Below, one piece after another: positions 18,479 to 27,589 of a stretch of DNA of 64,000 nt. The notes below the pieces were generated by a model. It did no database searches. It was not told the origin of the DNA and saw nothing but the letters and a program-made list of their open reading frames with translations. The position numbers were made by a program, and so were the translations under genes. Each line of letters begins with the position of its first letter. The stretch's first letter is position 1. Source of the DNA: Nitzschia sp. DOCU1. Lineage: Eukaryota; Bacillariophyta; Bacillariophyceae; Bacillariales; Bacillariaceae. The DNA lies in NCBI GenBank assembly GCA_951394045.1, contig OX595989.1, positions 1,302,001 to 1,366,000 on the forward strand, written 5' to 3'.

Positions 18479-19867
18479 CTACAGTTCTACGTGGTGTTGA
18501 TCCCCATAGCGTCCAGTCTCCGGAACGACAAACACTTCAATGTTCGCTTTGCTCTTGTCTTCATGGTCGTAAACCTTGAATTTGTGGCCAGGATGCGAAC
18601 GATCCTCGTACTTCTCACCCACCTTGAGAGTTGAAATCAAGATCTCCACATCATCTTCATCGTCACGCCACCAAACGTACAAGTCTTTGGTCTTGGCATG
18701 AAAGGTCACTCGGATAGACGCATCCTCTTCCATGTCGTCGCCACTGATCAGTGCCTCCACGGCATAAGCCACTGTCTGGGCTTGTTTCTCTGTCATGGAC
18801 GGGATTTTGCTCATGGATACGGCCGAGTTGTCTTTCAGGTGTTGAAGATCCGTCGTTTTGGGGACGACCGAAACGCCATGCTGGACCAACCACGCAAGCA
18901 CACCCATGGGGGGTGTGACTTGGGAGTCTTCGGGCAAGACGCCCTTGGACTGCATTGCTTTCGTGAGTTCATTGCATACGTGATCTAGGTGGTGGTAGGC
19001 AAAGGGTGTGCGTTGTGGGTTTCGCAGAATCCCCTCCATGACTTGGAAGGCTACTAGATGGATGTTGTGTCGGTGGGCGTAGTTAACCAACTTGGGGTCG
19101 TAGAGGAACGACCAGACGTTGGCTTCTACTAAATGAGGCTTGACAGTAGCGATTTCCGCCAGCGCTTCCAATTCTTTCACGTGGAAGTTCGATACGCCGA
19201 TACTGGTGACGGGGCTTGTGTCGTCCTCGTAGAGAGCCTCCAAGGCCTTCCAGCTTCCCTTCCAGGCATTTACCTTATCCGTGTGAGGAGGAGGGGGAAG
19301 CTGCCTGATATCATCTGGGAGAAGAGTTTCTTCAGCTTCACAGTTCATCCAAGGAATAGTATCATAGCAACGAGGCCAATGAATCATGACATGGAGTTTA
19401 AGATCGACATTGGGATGATCAAAGGCTGGCTTCAAGGCCGCAATCGAGTTTCGGACGGCCACAATCGTTCGATCGTACCCAAGATGAGTATACCAGACTT
19501 TTGTGATAACATGAACTTCCACTTTGTCTGTTCCTGTGTTGGCAAGATAGTCGGCACCATCGACAATGCCCTTGGCTACTAGATGCTCATTTTGACTGAC
19601 GCTGGAGGTGTCAATCAGATAGATTTTCTTGTCGTCACGCAAAGCGTGGCTCACAATGGCAGGAATGACCTCTGCGACCATATTTCCAACGCCCAATCCG
19701 ACCAATGGGAACTTCAACCCATTCGAGAGCGTCGCCGTCGGAACGTCGTCCAAATGTGCTCCATTTGTTTTCTTTCCGAGCATCCTTTTAAACAAGTTTT
19801 GCCCATGCATCTCGGAAGGCCAGGCGGCCATCAGGAGCAAACAAAGCGCCCAAGCAGAGGATCTCAT
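18479..19867 (-). CDS. Secreted/ER aldo-keto reductase-like protein lacking the catalytic Tyr
   Basis: A 462-aa protein. Residues 1-22 are a signal peptide ending M-H-G-Q. The AKR barrel follows: L-S-N-G-L-K-F-P-L-V-G-L-G, catalytic-type D86 in I-D-T-S, K123 in I-T-K-V-W and H163 in I-H-W-P, plus G-V-S-N-F. The fourth tetrad residue, Tyr of the usual Y-x-N-E, is replaced by S91 in S-Q-N-E. After the barrel (about residue 360) an acidic C-terminal extension of ~90 residues with W-W-R-D-D-E-D-D has no AKR counterpart. Family members reduce carbonyls with NADPH; without the Tyr, normal reduction is doubtful, so a pseudoenzyme or altered chemistry is likely. It is divergent from ATG4. Confidence 0.8.
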   Translation of the reverse strand: MRSSAWALCLLLMAAWPSEMHGQNLFKRMLGKKTNGAHLDDVPTATLSNGLKFPLVGLGVGNMVAEVIPAIVSHALRDDKKIYLIDTSSVSQNEHLVAKGIVDGADYLANTGTDKVEVHVITKVWYTHLGYDRTIVAVRNSIAALKPAFDHPNVDLKLHVMIHWPRCYDTIPWMNCEAEETLLPDDIRQLPPPPHTDKVNAWKGSWKALEALYEDDTSPVTSIGVSNFHVKELEALAEIATVKPHLVEANVWSFLYDPKLVNYAHRHNIHLVAFQVMEGILRNPQRTPFAYHHLDHVCNELTKAMQSKGVLPEDSQVTPPMGVLAWLVQHGVSVVPKTTDLQHLKDNSAVSMSKIPSMTEKQAQTVAYAVEALISGDDMEEDASIRVTFHAKTKDLYVWWRDDEDDVEILISTLKVGEKYEDRSHPGHKFKVYDHEDKSKANIEVFVVPETGRYGDQHHVEL

Positions 19868-20324
19868 GGTCGCCGCACAAATCCTAATCTTTAATTTATG
19901 TACCTAACGCAATAGCGAAGACCCTTTGCCACGTTGCTGGTTGGGGTTCGTTTAATGGATACGGCGCAATCGAGATATTTTGTGAGGCCATTCTCGTCCT
20001 AGAGAGCGCTTCGCATCCATTTTCCAATACCGAGCCTCTTGGAATTGTGCCAGTGGCAATGACCCTCATTTTACGCCTACATTAGTTCCGATTAAGATTC
20101 GAAAGTGACACGTGGAAGCAGGAGGCATCAACACAAAGATCCGTTGAGAATCAGGAATTCGACTTCTTTGATCAAGTCGTTCCCGTGAAAAGATTGCGCG
20201 GGGAGCGGCGGCACGGATGATGATGGCGATGGCGTTGCTGTCTTGTTCCTTCGCAGTGTCTCGGGGTTGCTGTTTGAGTCTTGCGCATTCTCTACTCTGA
20301 CACTGCTGCTGTTATTGTCAAAAG
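19868..20324 (+). other. Divergent promoter region (AKR-like / ATG4)
   Basis: About 460 bp between divergent starts. No coding frame or repeat recognised. If ATG4 starts at the second candidate Met (20445), the region is longer. Confidence 0.5.
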
Positions 20325-21998
20325 GTGGAAAGGAACGGATCCTTGGGCGAAGTGCAGATCAATAATTCAGTCGTCGGGTCTATTATACGAGGTTGGCTGC
20401 TGCCCAGAGAGTGGCTGGCCTTCTGCATTTTCCAAAGAACAAAAATGTCCAAGTCCGCTAGCAGAACAACGAGCCTTGTCTTGGTGACGGCACCGTACAC
20501 CGTCGAAGCGACAGTGGAAGATGGAGCTAGTCTCGTGGAGCCTGTCAGGTGCAAAACGGTTCTAATGGAGCATCGATTTGGGGCAGAAGAATCACAGGAA
20601 AAAGAATTAGAAGACAGGCCCTTGGCGATTGTCCCGGACACGAGCAAAGACGCGGAAGGCGGATTTGATGTCTGCAAGGAGTACGGCTACAAGTACGAAT
20701 ATACTCAAGACTACCCTGAAGAAGAAGGAGAGGAAACAAACGAGGCAGCGCCCAAAGCGCAGTCAGTGCACCCCCTCCATCAGACGACGGCTGTGGTTAC
20801 AAAGACGAACGAGCATCTTCCGTATATTCATTTACTGGGAAAGACGTACCATCCGGTGCATAACTTTCATGATCGGAAGGACTATGAAAAATCGCTCTTT
20901 TGGTTTACATATCGTTGCGATTTCCCGCTGATCGCACCCTACGGTATCGACACCGATGCAGGATGGGGATGTATGCTTCGATCCGCTCAAATGCTCCTCA
21001 GTCACACGTTGCGAATTCACTTTAAGTCACGGGCCTGGATGCCTCCTCTGTCTTCCGACAAGGCACGACATGATGACTTTGTCCGTACAACGTTGACGTG
21101 GTTCGCTGACTTTCCCTCAAAAACCGAGTCCGTGTACTCCCTGCACAATTTTGTAGCCGCTGGATATTCGAAATACGAAGTATTGCCTGGTGAGTGGTGG
21201 GGGCCAGGAACGGCGTGCTTTGTCATTCGAGATTTAGTCGAAAGGCATCAACAATCGCAGCCTAGTTTATTTCGAGTTCATGTTTCGTCGGAAGGAACCG
21301 TATACCGCGACGCAGTCTATGAATTGATGACTCGGGATTCCAAGAAACGCGCGCAGGAACGAAATCGAGAAAAGGAAGCGTCGTTGCCGTCACCATTGCA
21401 CCCGCTGGATCCATCAGTGCCCAGTTCGACTGAAATTGATCCCGAGACTCTGGAATGGGATACAAGTTTACTCCTGCTGGTACCACTGCGACTAGGACTA
21501 GACAAGTTCAATGAAGACTACGTTGATTGCCTCGCCCGGTCATTTTGGCTGCCTCAGTCGGTTGGTGTCCTCGGTGGTCGCCCACGTGGGGCGCGGTGGT
21601 TCTATGGTGCATACGCAGATGGTTCCAAAGTTCTCGGGCTGGATCCTCACACGGTCCAAGCGGCTCCACGACGTAATGGCTTACAAAAGGTCCAGCTGTC
21701 GGACGACTATTTGAATTCAGTGCATACGAGTTATCCAGATGTTTATCAGTTAAACCGTATGGATCCGTCTTTGGCTGTTGGATTTTACTGTCGCGACAAG
21801 AAGGAGTTTGAGGCATTGGAACAATCATTGAAGGAGCTCAAGAAGACGCCCAATTCGCCTGATCTGTTTACCATTGCGAAGAAAACTCCCAACTACTTGT
21901 CTTCGGCCATGAACGATATGATGCTAGAAAGTTCTACTTTTGAAGACGATGCTGGAAAGCAGGATGATAGTGACGACGAAGACTACGTTCTTTTGTAA
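20325..21998 (+). CDS. ATG4: ATG4 cysteine protease (autophagy)
   Basis: A 557-aa frame. The first ATG is at 20325; the Met at 20445 (M41) is an equally good start and may be preferable, since residues 1-40 look like leader sequence. The peptidase C54 core is clear: T-D-A-G-W-G-C-M-L-R with nucleophile C216 and G-L-D-P-H-T-V-Q with D440 and H442. ATG4 cleaves the C-terminus of ATG8 to expose the glycine and delipidates it from membranes. A charged insertion (about 339-380) is expected to be a disordered loop. The last residues, E-D-Y-V-L-L after an acidic run, match a C-terminal LIR for ATG8 binding, as at the end of human ATG4B. Confidence 0.92.
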   Translation: MERNGSLGEVQINNSVVGSIIRGWLLPREWLAFCIFQRTKMSKSASRTTSLVLVTAPYTVEATVEDGASLVEPVRCKTVLMEHRFGAEESQEKELEDRPLAIVPDTSKDAEGGFDVCKEYGYKYEYTQDYPEEEGEETNEAAPKAQSVHPLHQTTAVVTKTNEHLPYIHLLGKTYHPVHNFHDRKDYEKSLFWFTYRCDFPLIAPYGIDTDAGWGCMLRSAQMLLSHTLRIHFKSRAWMPPLSSDKARHDDFVRTTLTWFADFPSKTESVYSLHNFVAAGYSKYEVLPGEWWGPGTACFVIRDLVERHQQSQPSLFRVHVSSEGTVYRDAVYELMTRDSKKRAQERNREKEASLPSPLHPLDPSVPSSTEIDPETLEWDTSLLLLVPLRLGLDKFNEDYVDCLARSFWLPQSVGVLGGRPRGARWFYGAYADGSKVLGLDPHTVQAAPRRNGLQKVQLSDDYLNSVHTSYPDVYQLNRMDPSLAVGFYCRDKKEFEALEQSLKELKKTPNSPDLFTIAKKTPNYLSSAMNDMMLESSTFEDDAGKQDDSDDEDYVLL

Positions 21999-22129
21999 AG
22001 AACAAGCAATAACAACATAATTATCCTATTCATGCGAAACACAAACTCAGAGCTGCAGCAAACTCGCGTCATCGGTGCTTCGGGGAGAGTAGTTGATTGA
22101 AAGGCGCATTAACCCGTACCAAAAAATGA

Positions 22130-22816
22130 TCATGCTTCTGTCCATTCTCGAACCATCTTCATTTGCGCATTGGTCTCAGGGGAACAGGAGCTCTCAAAGC
22201 TTCGATTTGACCATTGAAATAGACGATTGACCTCCATCAACGCCTCCTCGCCCCCATAGCCATGTCGAGCAAGGTAGCATCCCACTGTGGTCCCAGTTCG
22301 TCCAATCCCACCTCGGCAGTGGACGTACACCCTCTTGTTATCAGAAATGGCCGCATCGATCGTATCAAGTATTTGCCGCATTTCGTCCTTGGTCGGGACA
22401 CCGAAATCCTGGACAGGAAGTCTACGATACCGCACCCTCCTATTAGCTTTTGTAGCCTCTTCCTTGAGTATTCGTTGATAAGTTTCCTTTTCTCCCTCTT
22501 GGGTGAGGTCCACAAAGAAGTCGATCCCGAGGTCCAAGTACTTTCGTATCTTTTCTCTGGAGTCTTGCTCACCTCGTTTGTCAGTGGGGTATTCTCCCGC
22601 CATCAAGTTATTTGTCACCCAGTACGTATTATCGTTTGGACGTGGTGGCTGAGTGCTCAGAGCCCGTAACGGAGCGTGTCCGCTGTCGGCGTTGCCACTT
22701 TCTTCCATCATTCTCAGCCGACGGAATCCCGAAAATTCCGCGGTCGAGCGAAAATCTGTTCTGCTGAAAGATTCGCACAACGACAAGAGGGTCAGAAAGC
22801 ATCCTACTATCCGCAT
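22130..22816 (-). CDS. Dual-specificity/tyrosine phosphatase-like protein with signal peptide
   Basis: A 228-aa protein from the Met at 22814-22816; the frame is open to 22924, but this start gives a clean signal peptide (M-R-I-V-G-C-F-L-T-L-L) ending C-E-S-F-S-R, a possible plastid-type cleavage site. The phosphatase signature is V-H-C-R-G-G-I-G-R-T-G, with catalytic Cys and Arg of HCx5R. The general acid is probably the Asp in V-Q-D-F-G-V-P ahead of the P-loop. The size fits compact DSP/PTP-like enzymes of the secretory pathway or plastid. The substrate could be phosphoprotein, phosphoinositide or phosphoglucan; no carbohydrate-binding module is seen. Confidence 0.78.
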   Translation of the reverse strand: MRIVGCFLTLLSLCESFSRTDFRSTAEFSGFRRLRMMEESGNADSGHAPLRALSTQPPRPNDNTYWVTNNLMAGEYPTDKRGEQDSREKIRKYLDLGIDFFVDLTQEGEKETYQRILKEEATKANRRVRYRRLPVQDFGVPTKDEMRQILDTIDAAISDNKRVYVHCRGGIGRTGTTVGCYLARHGYGGEEALMEVNRLFQWSNRSFESSCSPETNAQMKMVREWTEA

Positions 22817-23145
22817 TGTGCAATATTTGGATAAGGTAGTTACCGTGCTCTTAAAGTCACAACAAAAGACGACGGTCGGAATGATGCGGGTTGATGTTGT
22901 CGGTGGTGATTCGTTCCAGCTCAAAGATCTTTGTGAGAAAGGATCGTTCTTACTTGATCGGATGAGTCAAAGTCACACTTTATCCCGTGATTTCGACAAA
23001 GAGGAACGGCCCACCGGCGCTATTTGATGAGGAGAGTCTTGCTAGGACCTGCCTACTTTTTCAAAGTAATAAAAAGTCTAGTAATACATTGAAGTTTGAA
23101 AGCCATTCAGCTGTAGCGTCGTGGCAAGAACGGAATCGCGTTCTA
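22817..23145 (-). other. Intergenic region between phosphatase and MYND genes
   Basis: About 330 bp between two minus-strand genes: the 3' UTR of the MYND gene and the promoter of the phosphatase. Nothing else seen. Confidence 0.45.
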
Positions 23146-24084
23146 CTAGTTCGTCACAGTGATGTTGACGAGATCCTCATCTTCAATACGCGCACCACCA
23201 CTGCTTCGGTTGAAATAGTGAAACCGGGGGTTCTTCCACTTGATAATGGATCCTTGCTTGAGATCAGGATGAAGTGACCGGGAAGTCGTGTATGCAGCAA
23301 CCTGCATGACGTCGCCGATTCGGTCTTTACAGATAAATACTTGGCGCATCGTACTAGTTACATCCAATATTGCTCGAAGTTCCAAGGCTTCACCCTCAAC
23401 TGGCCGGCCTCCGTGCGCTTCCAGCTGTGCCCACGTAAGTGGCAAGGACAGGGCTCCTTTGTCAGCTGCGATGCACTCTTTCTTGTGCACCTTCCAGCAA
23501 ACTTTCTGACATGCATTGGTGCAATACGAGGACTTCTTGCACCGGGCACAGTGCATGAGTTTCACTGGGCTAATTTTCCTGCAGTAGGCACAGGTGTACA
23601 GGTCCGCCCGGTCCGAGTCAATGGGCGGGGGGGAAGCCACGCTCCAGTAGATTCTCTTCTTGGAGGCAGTGAGGCTTTCTGCTTCCAACATAGGGCATCT
23701 TGCCCGTGCTTGCATTAAAGCACGCTGATTCATGAGCATGTTTTCTAGTTCTTGCACGGCTCGTCTCCTCGCTGATTCAACATGGTTGCCCCTGCTGGTG
23801 GCGAAGCAACGGAGCAAGGCCTCTGAGTGTTTGAACATCTTGCGATTTTCGCTGACCTGCTCTTCAGTCCCGAAGCGCTCCAAATCTTCCAGTGAACTTT
23901 CAGCAAGGATGCATACCGCAGCCGCCCCTTCTTCCTTGGTAAAACTTCTGATGAGACCTGCCTTCTCTTCGACGATTCGGTTTGAAATGTCAAACCCCAA
24001 GCAACAATCGGGGCAGATTTCCCTGTGGTGTTCTTTGCAGAACTTCCTTCCAATGCTGTCCTGTGTATATTCCGTCTGGGACAT
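23146..24084 (-). CDS. MYND zinc-finger protein
   Basis: A 312-aa single-exon protein. Residues 165-204 are a MYND finger: C-A-Y-C-R-K, then H-C-A-R-C, Y-C, A-C-Q-K-V-C-W-K-V-H-K-K-E-C, with all eight zinc ligands. An N-terminal Cys/His cluster (F-C-K-E-H-H-R-E-I-C-P-D-C-C, 15-28) may bind another zinc. The C-terminal ~100 residues look like a small beta domain. No SET domain or ankyrin repeat accompanies the finger, so it is not an SMYD methyltransferase. MYND fingers bind proline-rich peptides; the partner here is unknown. Confidence 0.82.
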   Translation of the reverse strand: MSQTEYTQDSIGRKFCKEHHREICPDCCLGFDISNRIVEEKAGLIRSFTKEEGAAAVCILAESSLEDLERFGTEEQVSENRKMFKHSEALLRCFATSRGNHVESARRRAVQELENMLMNQRALMQARARCPMLEAESLTASKKRIYWSVASPPPIDSDRADLYTCAYCRKISPVKLMHCARCKKSSYCTNACQKVCWKVHKKECIAADKGALSLPLTWAQLEAHGGRPVEGEALELRAILDVTSTMRQVFICKDRIGDVMQVAAYTTSRSLHPDLKQGSIIKWKNPRFHYFNRSSGGARIEDEDLVNITVTN

Positions 24085-24815
24085 TGTTGTTGTTGTTTGG
24101 GATTGAACAAAGTATCGGGAGTGGATGAAGGACGAGGAGAGAGTCCTTTGAGAAGGAACAAGAGTAAAAATAATGACGGGAACTCACGCGGCGGGGACGA
24201 AAAGCCATGGCAAAAATCCTTGCAAGTGTGACTGCTGGACGAATGCCAATGCTGAGAAACAGGGGATCTTCCCCAGATGAGGAAAAGGGGGCGGCGGGGC
24301 ACATCCAAAAGACTCGAGTGGTGCGACTCCCACCAAGTTCTGCTCGTGGAATGCGAAGCATCGTCACTATGATAGCTTAAGTTGCATTCTGATGAACTTT
24401 CATAAGAGGGAAAGAGAAGCAATATGGGGTCGAAGGTTGAGCTTGGATGGCGATGCACTCAGCCGAACACCAAGAATGCAATTCAGCTACGGTAGCTAGA
24501 GAAACGTTGCAAGAGACAGGCTACAGGCAATAGTCGCTCGCAAGCAGCAGATTAGTAGAGACGATTTCCCACACAGCTACTAGCTAACTGAGACGACCGC
24601 CACCCTCTGTTTGCTATTGATGCACCTCAGGCTGAAGGCAATGGGTTCCAATCTAGTATTTCGCATTGAAGTTTGAAGCTTACTTGGCGTAGTTCCCAAA
24701 AAATCCGTAATTAGCTAGCATGTATTACAAAATTAGTCAAAGAAAGAGAAGTGGCAAACACTCCACTTCTTTGCGTTGCAAGTGTATTGCAATGCGGCAT
24801 CACAGACCCCCGTGG
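24085..24815 (-). other. Gene-free stretch upstream of MYND gene
   Basis: About 730 bp. A long minus-strand frame (24458-23745) runs through it but lies antiphase over the MYND gene and is Ser/Pro-rich with no family resemblance. Probably promoter and 3' UTR sequence. Confidence 0.45.
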
Positions 24816-25511
24816 CTAGTGTGTATGAAGATAGCGTTGGTCGATCCCAGGAGCAAATAAAGTGGTGCAGTCCATGCCGGTCTGTGCTCGCCACAATTCG
24901 ACATGGATTGGATGGATCTTTTCCCCAGTAACAGGATCCAGGTACATGTCTTCGTCGTCCAGAACCCCACCAACCTTCCAACCTTCAGAGGCGTATTCAA
25001 TGGCATTTCGTTCAACATTCCTAGCTGCATCTTCCGGTGGTATCCAAAGGCTATCTTTGATCCGCTTCGAGTAGGCTTCGTGTTTTGGTATGGGGCAAAC
25101 TAGCACCTGCTTGTTGAAAGTTAGCTTTCTCGTTGCCCTCGGTCCAGCTTCAGGAGTTGACACTTCAGACGAAGAAAAGGAGGACGATAGCGTACGATCA
25201 GTTCCTGTGAGTTCTCGTCGCTCAAAGAGTGAAGATATTCCCCATATATGTATCCCTTCTCTCGACGAAGAATCGTCCGCCTCAGCGTCTTCCTCCTTTT
25301 CCTCGTCTGGATCCTTCAGGGGCACTAGGGAAGTCGTCACTTTGCCTAATAAGGAACCCCTAGATGGTTCACGAGAAATGGTCTCGGGCTCGCCATCTTG
25401 CACACCAAGCTTCACGAAAAGATTTTTCCGAATACGAGAACCATTAGAAAGTTGCCTCACGTGGCAAGGTTTATTAATAGTGGTAGCTTTGGTGCTATAA
25501 GAGCGACTCAT
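24816..25511 (-). CDS. Hypothetical acidic protein, member of a local paralogous pair (copy 1)
   Basis: A 231-aa protein of unknown function. The first ~120 residues are Ser/Glu/Asp-rich and probably disordered. The conserved part starts at R-K-L-T-F-N-K-Q-V-L-V-C-P-I-P-K and continues A-Y-S-K-R-I-K-D-S-L-W, E-R-N-A-I-E-Y-A-S-E-G-W, then D-D-E-D-M-Y and I-H-P-I-H-V-E. The same sequence of motifs occurs in the gene at 26915-27589. The ~90-residue module reminds me of proteins repeated in many diatom genomes, but I know no function. K-L-T-F is weakly similar to a PP1-docking RVxF motif. No signal peptide or membrane span. Confidence 0.7.
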   Translation of the reverse strand: MSRSYSTKATTINKPCHVRQLSNGSRIRKNLFVKLGVQDGEPETISREPSRGSLLGKVTTSLVPLKDPDEEKEEDAEADDSSSREGIHIWGISSLFERRELTGTDRTLSSSFSSSEVSTPEAGPRATRKLTFNKQVLVCPIPKHEAYSKRIKDSLWIPPEDAARNVERNAIEYASEGWKVGGVLDDEDMYLDPVTGEKIHPIHVELWRAQTGMDCTTLFAPGIDQRYLHTH

Positions 25512-26914
25512 TATCTTGGAATGATCTTTAACCTTCCCTGTCTTCCTGCAAGACTAAGATATTGGCTACGGAGTCTCAAGCATACCAAGGAAACACCAAG
25601 TGCTTCACAACAGTTCGGTGCGGTGATCCCAAGAAGGATTTGTGGAATTTTCCCGAATGGACACCAACTAATCGCCAATTATCTCTCTAAGATACGATCC
25701 CTGCACTATCGGCAAAATGGACGGCGTTGCTTTGACTGCCGCCGAGAGAATTAGTACAACGGATACATAGGGGCCAACTTCCGGTCGTGGATCCCCTAAA
25801 CTTTTGCGTCTGTAAATCACAATGCAACGGCATGGAATCCCCACAACTAGACCGATTTTGGGGGATCCAGAAAGATACCCAGCCCACTCCGACGACCATT
25901 TGGTTGCGGCATGCAATTTCATCGTCGCCAGCTGGTCTGGCAGTTGCGCCACGCCTTCGATCTCATTATCGTATCGTACATACCCGCCGGGCGAGCCAAT
26001 CCCTTGGCCAGCAACACACAGACAAGTACCTGTAGTCGGTGCAAATGGGCCTCATCCATGTGATCAACTCCGACTAACAACAAGAGGACGTCTTGTTACT
26101 TGCTGTTTAGCTTTCACGCGAGAGGTTCTCTCTGCTGCTATGATAGTAGACCCAGTTTGCGGGTCTAGAGAGTAGTAGTAAGATAGGGGTAAAAGTGCTA
26201 CCAGGTAGCAGTGAGAAAGCTTGCACCACGTCAAGACTGTGCGGAAGGTTGTTGCCAGAATGATGCCATTAACCGCAGGGAGCAAGTTCTTGAATTAAGG
26301 TTTAAGATAAGCACTCTACTAATTGTTGGTCATTGGATGGAATGTATTCTAGTTGCTCAGCTACTACTCTAGTAACTATAAACGAATGTTTTATGCCACA
26401 GGAAATAAATGAGGCTGTAGGCTGACTAGTTCTAGCTAGAAGCACAATCAGTCCTTTCAATGGAAAATGCCGACAAGGGGGCGTATAAACTAGCTTTGCA
26501 GAAAGTATACCGTCATGACAATGGCATCAAGAAAGAGTTCTCATCTCGCCAAGTTCAGCACAATTAGTAAGAACGGCTACTATCGGTGCAAGAATGGCCG
26601 TCGGTGAGGTGGGCATCTCGCAGGTCAGCTGGACTCCTAGGATCTATCAGCATTAGGTACATGATGGAGTTTGAACCCTGATATGTGGAACTAGATCTCG
26701 CCAGTAGTGTACAAGGACAAAGTACTTGAGATTAAGTGAAACTGGTAGTCTAGTAGGAGGATGTCTAAAGATAGTCTATCATTTGCCCTGGCATTGCATT
26801 GTCAAGAGGCGCAACAGGAGTCATCGATGGGATGAAAGGCTCAAAGAAAGTAACAACATCAAGCCTTTCATCGAATATCGTTCCAAAGCCGCTCAACGAG
26901 TCAAACCTCAACAA
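25512..26914 (+). other. 1.4-kb spacer between the paralogous pair
   Basis: No gene recognised. A minus frame at 25952-25668 has ordinary-looking amino-acid composition but no match I know; it could be chance or a decayed coding fragment. Stops are frequent in all frames from 26200 to 26900. No terminal repeats were recognised. Confidence 0.4.
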
Positions 26915-27589
26915 TTACGGGCTGGGCTGCTCAATGTGAACAGGATGGATGAGTTCGTTGGTGGCTAAGCAGCGGTACATGTTCTCATCCTCCATCACGT
27001 TGCGCCAGTCCCAGCCCTCGGCGGCGAATTCGACGGTATTTCGGTGAGCATTGAGTGCCATTTCCTCGGGAGAGTTCCAAAGGTGGCCACGGATGCGTTT
27101 CGAGTACTCTTCCTTCTTGGGGATGAGACAGACTTCGACTTGCTCATTAAACTTGAGCTTTCTCACAGCGCTGCTGATGGATACCTCGGATCTGGCATCA
27201 GCATTTTCGCCGTGTTCGGATGAATTTAAGGAGGAGCTTAATGAAGGAGAGTCACTAAATGTGGACGACTCCTCGCTTCGTTCCACCTCTTCCTTCTTCG
27301 CCCCGAAAAGCGAGGCGAATACCCACAAGCCAGGGGTTGACTTGTCCTCGGGTTCCTTTTCCGAGCCATTCTTGAGAGGTTCCGTGATGACTCGAACATT
27401 GCCAAGTATGGAATCTTGTGTTCGAGCAGTAGGCTGGGGCAATTTCGGCATATCTGCGTCCATGCCAAGCTTGTACATCAGATTGTTTCGTATCCGTTCG
27501 GATTCTCCTCTCGATGCGGGAGGAGATTGAGCACGGGGCTCGCTACTTAAGGTTGTGTTGCATGTTGTATTGCAATCTTGATCTGACAT
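26915..27589 (-). CDS. Hypothetical acidic protein, paralogue of the upstream gene (copy 2)
   Basis: A 224-aa protein with the same plan as the gene at 24816-25511. A Ser/Glu-rich, probably disordered first half carries R-I-R-N-N-L-M-Y-K-L-G-M, which parallels R-I-R-K-N-L-F-V-K-L-G in copy 1. The conserved module follows: R-K-L-K-F-N-E-Q-V-E-V-C-L-I-P-K-K, E-Y-S-K-R-I-R, N-A-H-R-N-T-V-E-F-A-A-E-G-W, E-D-E-N-M-Y and I-H-P-V-H-I-E. Copy 1 has a longer C-terminus. The pair lies in the same orientation ~1.4 kb apart, so a tandem duplication is likely; divergence in the N-terminal half suggests it is not recent. Confidence 0.7.
   Translation of the reverse strand: MSDQDCNTTCNTTLSSEPRAQSPPASRGESERIRNNLMYKLGMDADMPKLPQPTARTQDSILGNVRVITEPLKNGSEKEPEDKSTPGLWVFASLFGAKKEEVERSEESSTFSDSPSLSSSLNSSEHGENADARSEVSISSAVRKLKFNEQVEVCLIPKKEEYSKRIRGHLWNSPEEMALNAHRNTVEFAAEGWDWRNVMEDENMYRCLATNELIHPVHIEQPSP

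Noticed and set aside
23745..24458. Minus frame of 237 codons overlapping the MYND gene
   Set aside because: It is in a different frame on the same strand as the MYND protein, is Ser/Pro-rich and has no motif; the MYND frame explains the DNA.
25668..25952. Minus frame with protein-like composition in the spacer
   Set aside because: No recognised family, no clear start; kept only as a note in the spacer entry.
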